Of a stretch of 64,000 nt of DNA, positions 32,443 through 42,658 are shown one piece after another (position 1 is the first letter of the stretch; the number at the start of each line of letters is the position of its first letter). The notes below the pieces were generated by a model, which ran no database searches, had not been told where the DNA came from, and saw only the letters and a program-made list of their open reading frames with translations. Position numbers and translations under genes: made by a program. Origin of the DNA: Opisthocomus hoazin (Eukaryota; Chordata; Aves; Opisthocomiformes; Opisthocomidae); NCBI RefSeq assembly GCF_030867145.1, contig NC_134429.1:16280615-16344614 (forward strand), in the 5' to 3' direction.

Positions 32443-35400
32443 TCACACGCAGGAGTCCATGGCGTACATCTTGCTGGTGGCCGTTCGGCTACGGGGCTGG
32501 GGGAGGCTCTGGGGTTGCCAGCGGCTGCTGGGGTCTGCCAGGAGAGAGTCGGGGTTGTGTCACAGTGGGGGGGGCTCAGGGGGTGCCACAGCATGGAGAT
32601 GTGGCAGGAGGAATGAACCCATGAGGGTGACTTCCACCCCATGCAACCAGGCAGAAGGGCTGGAGGTGGTGTCTGGTGAGGCATCACCTGCCCCACGTCC
32701 CTGCTGGTGGGACGGCCAGATTTCGACCGACACATCCCCGCAGTCACCGGCTCAGGCTTTGGCTGGTCATAGTGACACAGCTCCAGCACAGCCACTGCTT
32801 TGTGTAGACGTCAACACACCTTCACCAGCACCTTGAGGTCCCACGGGTGTGGACAGGGCATTTCTGCACCCCCTCCACACCCTTATGGGGTCCTCACTCA
32901 GCCCAGTCCTGCCTGGCGTGACCCAGCCTCCGCTGCCAAGGCACACAGGCCAGACATGAAGGGGTTCCCCTTGATTTAGCCAGACCCTACAAGAAGTGCC
33001 TGCACCCTCTGAGCTGGTCCTTCACCCCACATGCATCCTTGCAGGGCAAAAAGCTGCTGGAGGTGGGGTAGAGTGGGCCAGGGTCGACTGACCTGCACTG
33101 GTGTAGAGGCAGCAGGTCAGCAGGATGGATGTCACAAAGCAGCCCATCGAGCCAGCCATCCCCAGCCAGCACGACCACCCGAAGTCGTAGTGGACTCCCA
33201 GGAATATGTTGCGTGACACTAGCATGGCCCTCTCCACGTAGACGTCCACTGCATACCAGATGGAGCCCACAAGGCCCAGGATGCCTAGGAGGAATGGGGC
33301 TGGTTAAGATATAGAATCATAAAATCATAAAGGTTGGAAAAGACCTCTAAGATCATCAAGTCCAACCATCAACCCAACCCCACCATGCCTGCTAAACCAT
33401 GTCCTGAAGCACCACATCTACATGTTTTTTGAACCCCTCCAGGGATGGGGATTCCACCACTGCCCTGGGCAGCCTGGTCCAACGCCTGACCACTCTTTCA
33501 GTAAAGACATTTTTCCCAATATCCAATCTAAACCCCCCCTGACATAGCTTGAGGCCATTGCCTCTTGTCCTATCGCTGGTTACTTGGGAGAAGAGACCAG
33601 CCCCCCCCCTCACTACACCCTCCTGTCAGGCAGTTGTAGAGAGCGAGAAGGTCTCCCCTCAGCCTCTTCTTCTCCAGACAAAACAGCCCCAGCTCCCTCA
33701 GCCGCTCCCTCTAAGACCTGTTCTCCAGACCCTTTACCAGCCTTGTTGCCCTTCTCTGGACACGCCCACTGTACTCCCCAAGATTCCCGCTGAGGGGGTG
33801 CCCCTAGCTTCCCCCGTGCTCCCCATGGGACACAAAGTCCATCTGCTTGCTGAGCACTCCCAGCCACCCACTCCCGATGCCAAGGATGATGCCGGCCCCA
33901 TAGCACATCTTCATTTTGACACGAGGCTCTTCCTTGAGGAACTTGATGCAGTCAAGCCCAAGGAGCAACGTAGCCAAAGCCAGGCCAGCCAGGAGGTCTG
34001 CTGCGATCAGCAGGGTCCGCGTCACCACGATCTTCACTGGGCAGGGAAGGAAAAAAAGAACAGAAAAGGGAGTGAGGAATGGTCAGAGGAACTGTTCTCC
34101 CTGCTCCAGATCACTGCCTGTGTCCCTGCTAGAGTCATCCAGCTCACCAGTGGGCATGTCCGTGTCTACACTGGGAGCCACAAACTCCATGCCTGCCACG
34201 TGCCATAGGCAAGGTCCTCACCAGGCTCATCTGAAATCTTGCAACAGGACTTAATAAGCCCATTCTTAGACCAGCCCAAGAAACCAAACAACATAAGGTG
34301 GACCAGTCAGCACCTGGAATGTGGTCACCTACTGGAGACTTCCTGCACAGGCTTGGACAGCAGATGCTGCTGTCCAGACTATCTGTTTTTTCCTCCAAGT
34401 TGTGTAGCTGATGTTTTGAACAACAAATGTCAACACACCAGTGGAAAAGATGAGACCTGGCACAGGTCATGTCACCAGCTATGTGCAATGTGACTTCTCC
34501 CTGCAAAGCTTGTTCCCCAGAGCACCACAACAGCCCCACCTTGTCCATGCTGACCTCTCGTTACTTTCTCCACTGCCCGAATCTCTGTCATCATCATCAC
34601 GTCCCTGTCATGAGTGTCCCATGTCATCACAAGCGTTCTCCTGTGCAAGGCCTGATGTGCCCTGTGCAGACCAGGAGAAGTGTCCATACCACTATATGAC
34701 TGTCCATGAGATGAGGACACAACTCCTTGGCCAGCGGTCCTCATCTCTCCATGCAGCATCAATGGGGCTGCAAATCCCACCATGTGATAGGAGCAGGAGC
34801 TGCGCCTGGGTGCTGTGTGCCATAACACCTTTGCTGTGAGGTGGCACAGCTTCACAGCCTCTCTCCTGCTTGGTGACCTCACAACAGATCTGGCTGACCA
34901 CAGGTTACTGTCCAAGCCCTGCTGATGGCACAGGAGACGAAGAAGAGCCCTGGGCCTGCATTGCTAAGTGATGAAGGTCAGCCCTTCGCAACGAGGGTCA
35001 TCTCCTCGAAAAGGGAAGAGGAAAAACTCATAGTTGTGAAGTTAAAAGATGCCTCCACGCCATGCCAGCTTACCTGGGTGGTCAGCCAGAATGGAGTCAT
35101 ACTGGTCACAGGTCCTGACTCCGTCCTGTATGTTGGTGACACACTCCCTCCAAAGTCCCCGGCATTTGTGACTTATCTGGAAGCAGGAGAAAAACATTCA
35201 AGCAAAAAGCACCCAAAACCGCCCCAGTTCACTGGGGATATCCCAGCCCAGCAGAACTTAAGGCTCTCACCACCACAGCTTGACACGTCCTGGTGACTCC
35301 CTTACCCATGCTTTTCTCCCTGTCTCCTCCTTCTGCTCCAGCACTTCTCTATCTAATCCTCTAATCCTCCGACTCATGCAGAAAGCAGTGGGTTTGTCCC

Positions 35401-35642
35401 ACTGTCCCCTTTCCAAGCCCATGGAGACAAGGTGCAACCTCATGGATGTCAAGGCACCCACGTTGCTCCCAGCTGCTAACCTCAAAGGTGGTTGCTCTGC
35501 TAACCTTGAAGATGGTTGCTCTGCTCACCTCCAAGCTGTCATCAGCGTTCACCATCCAGCAGTCGGTACATGTGGCAAGGAGCAAGAAGAGGGTTGAGAG
35601 AAGAGCGAGACCAAACGCTGACATCTGCAAGGCTGCACTCAT
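32443..35642 (-). CDS. Claudin-16-like tight-junction protein
   Basis: Five coding exons on the minus strand: 35642-35529, 35176-35074, 34036-33872, 33284-33093, 32534-32443. The sum is 666 bases, giving 221 aa, all introns GT-AG with phases 0,1,1,1. It is a four-helix claudin: the first loop has W29, GLW (45-47), C50 and C61. It matches human claudin-16 as I recall it over [18 protein letters not shown], TCDxYDSILAxHP, [17 protein letters not shown] and [12 protein letters not shown], and shares the five-exon layout. Helices are near residues 8-25, 78-100, 115-135 and 165-190. The C-terminus is [13 protein letters not shown] keeps a type I PDZ-binding end (human ...DTRV). Claudin-16 forms cation-selective pores with claudin-19 in kidney; that role here is inference. 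No break seen. It could be the bird CLDN16 itself or a separate paralogue. Confidence 0.93.
33311..33779 (-). mobile_element. CR1 LINE inside intron 3 of the claudin-16-like gene
   Basis: Minus-orientation CR1 of a subfamily different from the attctgtg type: the tail is tagaatcataaaatcataaa, and the 3' UTR includes catgtcctgaagcaccacat and ctgaccactctttcagtaaa. It occupies about 470 of the 587 bases of the intron, in the same orientation as the gene, and its tail ends about 27 bases before the exon 4 acceptor. Confidence 0.9.
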
Positions 35643-35965
35643 GGGGTCACCTGCAAGGGCACAGAGATGTCCACCACCTCTGTTTTGGCCTCTTCCCAGG
35701 ACACCAAGGACAAAGTGTCACCTAGACCGGGTTGTCCTCTGGATCCCTGTCATCTGGAGCCCTTCTGATGGTCCTTAGTGCTGCCAAAATGCTCTAATAC
35801 CCTTACCCGAGGTTGGGCCACCAGGTTTGCGTGTAGACATGGTCTTCAGGGACACATTAATTTGCAGTGGAGACATACCCACGTCAGTTTGCTCTCTAGA
35901 CATCCTCTCTTCCAAATAGACCACCTGAAGCTGCCAACCATTAGTACGAGCCCTCTGGGAATCAA
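35643..35965. other. Upstream region of the claudin-16-like gene
   Basis: No TATA box or CpG island is obvious upstream of the ATG at 35642. A 5' non-coding exon cannot be excluded. The CR1 copy at 35970 begins only about 330 bases upstream. Confidence 0.4.
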
Positions 35966-35969
35966 AAGC

Positions 35970-36532
35970 TGCTGGTTCTCCTCCCTCTCTACTCAGCCCT
36001 AGTGAGGTCCCATCTGGAGTAATGCATCCAGTTCTGGGCTCCCCAGTTCAAGAAAGGTGAGGAGAGACTGGAGAGAGTCCAGCGCAGGGCTACGAGGATG
36101 AAGAGGGGACTGGAGCATCTCTCCTACGAGGAGAGGCTGAGGGAGCTGGGCTTGTTCAGCCTGGAGAAGAGAAGGCTGAGAGGGGACCTTAGAAATGCCT
36201 CTAAATATCTGCAGGGTGGGTGTCAGGAGGATGGGGCCAGACTCTTTTCATTGGTGCCCAGCAACAGGACAAGGGGCAATGGGCACAAACTGAAGCAGAG
36301 AAAGCTCCAGCTGAAACCGAGGAAGAACTTCTTCCCTCTGAGGGTGACAGAGCCCTGGCCCAGGCTGCCCAGGGAGGTTGGGGAGTCTCCTTCTCTGGAG
36401 ATATTCAAGACCCACCTGGACGCGGTGCTGTGCAGCCTGGTCTGGGTGACCCTGCTTGGGCAGAGGGGTTGGACTGGGTGACCCACAGAGGGCCCTGCCA
36501 ACCCCTGCCATGCTGGGATTCTGTGACCCTGT
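35970..36532 (+). mobile_element. CR1 LINE, 5'-truncated, about 0.56 kb
   Basis: Plus orientation, starting in the ctctactcagccctagtgag block and ending at gctgggattctgtgaccc. It carries the end of ORF2 ([20 protein letters not shown]) with limited decay. Confidence 0.92.
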
Positions 36533-38989
36533 GGAAACTTGTCAAACCGCTGCTGCTGTCGAAGCCTGTGATCTGAGCACGTCTTCTGATACCCGAGGGT
36601 TTCTTGATGCCTCCATCCCCACATCCATGTGACTCAGTGGGAAGATCACCTGCCTTTTGCTGCTTTTTTTTCAAAGAAAAGCAATGAAGTGTTGAAACAT
36701 CCAGGCTGGAGCACAAGCAAGTGTACCATGGAGATGTCCTAACCTCAAGCGGCAAGCCCAAAGAAAGCATCTCCCATTACAGAGGTGGATGATGGCTGCT
36801 GGGGCTTGATGTGGGTGCCCTTGGGTGCTGCCGAGGGGATGGGACCATTTGTTTTCCATCCTTGCCAGAGAAGCAGGGACTTTGCGGAGAGGGGAGCTGT
36901 GCCCGAGGTACAGAGCAGAGGACATCACATCTCCACAGCCTGGCCTTTAATCCTGCTTCGCTGTGTTTTGCAGCACAAGATGGTAAATATTTTAACTGCT
37001 GAGGTTGCAACCACGGTGACAGCTCTTTGGGCAGAGGAGTTCCCATCAGTGGGTTAATGAATGAGAGCAGGTGGGTCTCGGAGCTGTATGGGTTGCTGAC
37101 CGTAGGGCGATGACTCTTCACCATGGCAGAGTTTGTGACCGTCAGCCGGGTCCTGCCCACCCCGGCACGGCTTCACCGCGGGACAGAGGTGGGAAGGAGG
37201 GTCACGGTTCCCACACCTTCTGTGCAAGATCTCCCACCACGTCCCCTCCTGGGCCGTCGCTGGGAGCAGATGTGCTGCTCACCCCGTCTCTGGGCATTTC
37301 CATCAGCTTCACTCTGAGCGTATCGTATTGACAAGCAGCCGCTTAGACCCCAGTTTACAACTTTTTTTTAATTTCCCAGGCTCCCTTCTGAGCCGACTCT
37401 CCACAAGTTGATTTTTTACCACTGGACCCTGGCTGTTTTGGAGCCTTTGAAGAAAATCTGTTCAGTCATTTGAGTCGGATGAGCAAGGAAAGAAAAAAAA
37501 GAAAAGAAGAAATCCCTAACCCCAGCAAGAACCAGCTCTGAACCTTGTTAGCAACAAAAAGGGTCTCGGGGCGGAGTGTTACCTTCACCGCAGGCTCATC
37601 CTTGCTGGGGTGGGACGATGGCAAAAGCTCTTTGTCACTGATGACTCCAGCTGGGGACGTGGGTCTTGGAAGCTTTGAAGTGCGGATGGGATTCGATCCT
37701 GATCCACCTGCTGGAGTCGGGGAAATGCAGCGCCTGCCGGAGCCTGTGCTGGGCTATTTAAGGTTTTTCCAGGGCATGTCAGATGGGCCTTGTGCTCCAC
37801 AGCGTGATGGACATCCCTGCGGCTAGAACCGTGATAGGTTGGCAATGGAGCCTCCCCAAAAAAATATCACGTGGGGAAACCTGTGGGAACCCACTGGGAA
37901 CACTCCCCAGGTGGGGAACTCTGTGTCCCGGGCGAACATCCCACATTTTTTAATGAGACCTTTTAATGACTGCCTAGGGTTGAGGGGCAGAAGACCTGCT
38001 GGGTCCCCAGGACTGGTGAAAGAGAGCCAGAGAGGTGGAGGTGGCCGGGGAAAGAAGCTAAAATGCAGGGAGGATAATTAAAACCCTTTGGCCAGGCATG
38101 CAGCCAATAATTCAGAACCTTTTGGTTTTTTTACCTCCATAAGTGGATAATAAGTGATGACCACCGCAGCGGTCATGGCTCAGACAACACGCCCCATCCG
38201 CTCCTGAGGCCTCCGTGACCCTGGGAAGTGATACCCCAGCTGCCCGGCACGAGGAACTGCCCTAAAAACTGCGGGTTCGTTCCTCGATCACCCACTATTA
38301 GGGAAAAATACATCGCTTTTCCTCGCTCTTTCTCGCCGAGCATCGTGTTGTGGCGTCCTCTGAGCATCCCTGGGATCAGCTGCTGGGACATCACTGCTCC
38401 CTCATCTCCTAGACCCATGGAAAACACGTCCCTGTTTCCACAGGTCATATCCAAGAGATGCACTTGGGTTTTTTTAGGTTTGTTTCGTGGCTTTTTTTCC
38501 TCCAGATAATCCTCTGCAGCGCTGAGCTGTGGGGGTTTTGGCAGCGCACCGGGGTCTTGGCAAATCCTTGAGCTTCAGCCTCGCAGAGGCACCCGGGTGC
38601 TCGATGTGTGCGACCGCTGCGGCTTTATCTCAGATTATCCCGTTTTCCTGGGATTTCGGCACACGGTGGGTCCAACGCTTGGATGTGAAGCAGTGAATTA
38701 GTGCTGAAAACATCCAGGAGGGTTCGTGTAGCTTCATGTTCCAACATCTACGGCTCAGGAATTTATGGTGCTTGGATATCTGTGATAGAGGTAAAATTCT
38801 GGTGTGGCCCCAAGCAATGCAAAACTGCAGCTGCGTGCCCTGTAAAACATGTTTATTTTTATTTTCTGCTCACCTAAACAGTCAATTTATCGTATATCAA
38901 ACGAATCTGCTACGTCAATTGTCAGCTGAAACCTTGCGGAGGCTTGAAGGGATGCAGGCGAGGGGCAGCTCTAGTGATCCTTGAGTAAT

Positions 38990-39230
38990 CACAGAATCAC
39001 AGAATCACAGAATGCCAGAATGGTCGGGGTTGGCAGGGACCTCTGTGGGTCATCTAGTCCAACCCACCTGCCGAAGAAGGGTCACCTAGACCAGGCTGCA
39101 CAGGATCTCGTCCAGGGTGCTCTTGAATATGTCCAGAGAAGGAGACTCCACAGCCTCCCTGGGCAGCCTGGGCCAGGGCTCCGTCACACTCAGAGGGAAG
39201 AAGTTCTTCCTCGGGTTCAGCTGGAACTTA
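38990..39230 (-). mobile_element. CR1 3'-end fragment
   Basis: Minus orientation. Three cacagaat tail units at 38991-39014, then the typical 3' block. The copy is cut off after ttcctcgggttcagctggaa, where unrelated sequence begins. Confidence 0.9.
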
Positions 39231-41356
39231 ATGGAGCTCATTTCCCTGGTTAATGAAGGTGAAAAATCAGATCTCGGGTCCTGCTTGGTTTGTAAAACCC
39301 ATGTGTTAAAAAAATGGTCCTGACAGAAGACCCAAACCTTTGTGTTTGAGCACACGTCGTGCAGCACGAACTTGCTGGAAGGGAAAAAACAGAACTCAAG
39401 TTGATTTCTTTGATGGGACCATCATCGGGAGGTGGCGAGGGCTCCGTGGCTGCTGGTGCGGCAGGCCGATGAGTCAGAATGACCAAAAAATAACTAAAAA
39501 TGACCAAACCCTCCATTGAATAAAAATAATCACGGCTCTGAGGCGTGAGAACAGCCCTGCTGCGTGCGGCCCGGCCGCGGGCCCCCAGCCAAGGGCAGCG
39601 CTGCCACGGAACAGCTTCGTGCTAAATGCGACACGGGGCACCGAAGCGGATTTATTTTAGTTCTTTGTTTTTAACAGAAAAGGTGATTTTTTAAATTTTC
39701 TGCGCTATTATTCGCACAGAATTTCAGCGCCGTGGCGATTTGGTGCGATTTGCTGCCATCTTGGCGTCGTTTTCCCTTTTCCCTTATTTCTGCCTATTTA
39801 ATAATGAATTTTTTTTCGCCGGGTTTTGGGTGCAAGCGACAGGAACGCCCAGAAAGCTAAATATTGTTCCTCTGCTGGTTTTGCTAAACAAAAGAAGCGT
39901 GTTCGGGGGGAAACCAGGTTTTAGCCCGGGTGCAGCATGGCCGGGGGCAGAGCCCACGTCCTGCAGCGAGCCCGGCGTCCCGCTCCCAGATTTTATCCCG
40001 CTTTGCCCCATGCAAACACACAAGGGATTGTCCGGAGGACAGTGGGTGCCTTTGTACCCCCCGAACGCATCGTTATCACTGTTCAGCTATTTTCCTACCC
40101 CCCCCGCCCCCCCCTTTAATGTGCTTCCAGCCTGGGCGTCCACCCCTGGGGAGCCCTCGGGTGACCCGTGGAGACGGCGCGGGAGCCACCAAGGACCCCA
40201 AATCCCCTCTTTTCGAGGTGGGATGGGGTGTGTTTGGGGACCAGGTGCCACGGGCAGGGGGAGGATGCGGAAAGAAGATGCTGGATGTGCCACGGCTTGG
40301 GTGGAAAGCGTCGTCCCCCGAGCAGAGCATCACTGGGCAAGTGGTACTGCCCCTCCGCCAGGAAAGCAAAAATCAGCTTTAATTAGCAAAGCACCCAATT
40401 AGGCACAAGCCAGCTCTGAAATCAGGGCAAATGGGAGAAAAGAAGGGAGAGCCTGGCTTTGAGGGTCCATAAGAGGGGCAAGGAGAGGAGGATGCCGGCA
40501 GCATTTCAGCCTCGGGAAGGGCCCTGCCGAGGGACCGAGGGCTGGCTGCAAGCAGGAGACGCGGGATGCAGCTCGTCTGCGGGGCAGACCTGGGCTTTTC
40601 TAGGGGTTTAGCCTTAAATTTAGCATTTTTTAAGGCCACATCCCCTCTTTCAAGAGCGACCCATGGCACGAGACTCGAGATATTTAGCCAGGACCTACCC
40701 CGGAGGGCGGAAAATGTTCGGAATGGGGGAGCATCCCCCCCGACCACGCTGCGGGCGCTGCTATGAACCAGCAACCGAGTCCCTCGCAGGGGACTGGCCC
40801 GGATTTGGGAGAGGGGAGAACAAAGAGACAATTTTCGAAAGATGCCCATGATCGGAAATCTTTTAATACCACTGAGTCACAATTTTTAGTACAAACAATC
40901 GGCTAAAAAATGCATTGAAAAATCCCAACCGGTCCCATTCCCACGGCCATGTATCCCATAGAAAAGTTAACGTGACTTTTATATTCAAAGAATAAAAACA
41001 TTCTTCTACGCAACACTGTGCTCTTGACATAAAAATGCCTTTTTGATAGATTCTCTTTTTTTTTTTAAAGCACAGGTTTCCTTTGCAATCCTCACTGCGG
41101 TCACTTTTGGTGTGTATTTTTGGAGGGGAACCCCGTAAGCCGGGTTCGGCCAACCAAGCACCTGATGGGTGAAGACAGATTTATAAGCACTGCTCTCCCC
41201 TGATGGGTGAAGAAGACATTTTTACAGGGGGTCTGCAATTTAAAAGAGAAAGAGGGCTGTCAGTCCCGCGCGAGAGGGAGAAATCACCCCCACCCACAGC
41301 AAAACCAGCACCACCTTCCCTCCAGCACAGACCAGGACCCTAAGCAGCACATGGGC

Positions 41357-41515
41357 ATAAAATAAAATAGAGGAAAAAAAAATAAAATAGAGTAAAACGA
41401 AATCAAATAGAGCAAAATAAAATAAGATAGAGTAAAATAAAATAAGATAGAGTAAAAATAAGATAGTGTAAAATAAAATAAGATAGAGTAAAATAAACTA
41501 GAAAAGCATAAAAAA
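41357..41515 (+). repeat. A-rich tandem repeat, unit about 21 bases
   Basis: Imperfect units of taaaataagatagagtaaaa, about seven copies, with drift to gcaaaa and gtgtaaa. This is a simple minisatellite without coding content. Confidence 0.88.
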
Positions 41516-41968
41516 ATTTTAAAAAATCAGCTACTTCAGCTAACTGGGATTAAAAAAATTAAAATAATAGTAAAAAATACATAATCTTTGGATCATTCCC
41601 ACTGTTTTTCCTGCAGGTTAGCTGACACAGCACATGCAGCATGGATGGGTGGATGGAGATACGGGGCGTTTGGGGGGATTTACGGACGAAATTGGAGCTA
41701 CGGCGTTCGCAGAGCAGTTAGTAGCGGTCAAGACGAGGTACGAGGAGGTGAAGGCAATTAGCACGCCGGCGTTTGAAGACTTCGCTGCCCGCTTCAGGGG
41801 ATCCTGTCAGGGGGGGAAGAGGGATTTGGACGCAGCGGGGAGGCATCAAAATTCACGGGTCTGTCCATCTGCTCCCCGAAATCACCGCACCGGGCACCGA
41901 AAATAAAAACAAACCACTGCTTTGTGTTCAAAGCCTCCCTTTTCGCCTGCTTTAATTTGCCCAGCTCC

Positions 41969-41974
41969 ATTTAT
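41969..41974 (-). terminator. Candidate CLDN19 polyadenylation signal
   Basis: AATAAA on the minus strand, about 690 bases after the CLDN19 stop. It is the first signal of this sequence I found downstream. A longer 3' UTR is possible. Confidence 0.4.
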
Positions 41975-42658
41975 TCTCCTGCTTAACAAGGCCACATACT
42001 GGTGCCTGGTGAGAAATAAGCCCGGGGCTGGTTTTAGCCGGCAGAGCTCAGCTGGAGCACCAGCAGCCGGCTGGTTTCTAATCTATTGTCTGCTCGAATC
42101 GATAATAATAATATTAAAAAAATGTTACTTTTGGGTAGCAACGAAGCGGGGGGATGCTCGCAGCCCGAAAGCATCCCTCGGCCAAAAGCGGGGTGTGGGG
42201 ATGCTCCAGCCCCAGGGCTGGGCTGGGTCTGGCAGCAGCGGGCAGCAGCTCCGTCCCGGGACCACCCCGCGCCGGCTTTGCCCCTCGCTTGCTCCCCGGG
42301 CCGGGGCTGGAGGGCGCGGAGGCGGGGAGGGGGGGGATTCACAGCACAAAGCGGCTCTGTGCAGCACACCCCCGTCGCTCCCCGGCATCCGCGTGACAGA
42401 CGGACGTGGTCCAGCCACCCACAGCCCCGGGCACCCCGGGGGGGGCCAACGCGCCCGGCTGCGGGGAGCCCGATGTGGATGGAGGCACGACCCCCAAAAA
42501 AACCCATATTTTAGAGGATGGCGCTGAAGCCTGGATGACGAGGAGGAGAAGAAAGGTCTCCTGGGGCAACTGGGGCCGAGGCGGGTGGGAGGGCCGGGGT
42601 CTGGCCCGGTTTCGGGAGGGGAGCGAGGCGCTGGCGGCAGGAGGGCAGGGTGAGGGGG

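Larger units (their letters stand above)
36540..41965. other. Long non-coding stretch between the claudin genes
   Basis: No conserved protein pattern in any frame. It contains one more CR1 fragment (38990-39230), several AT-rich islands (about 37340-37520, 38090-38160, 39640-39900, 40850-41070) in GC-rich DNA, and an A-rich tandem repeat (41357-41515). Distal regulatory sequence for the two claudins is possible but unproved. Confidence 0.5.

Noticed and set aside
38130-38185. Short palindrome around atgaccaccgcagcggtcat
   Set aside because: Arms of only 6-8 bases are expected by chance.
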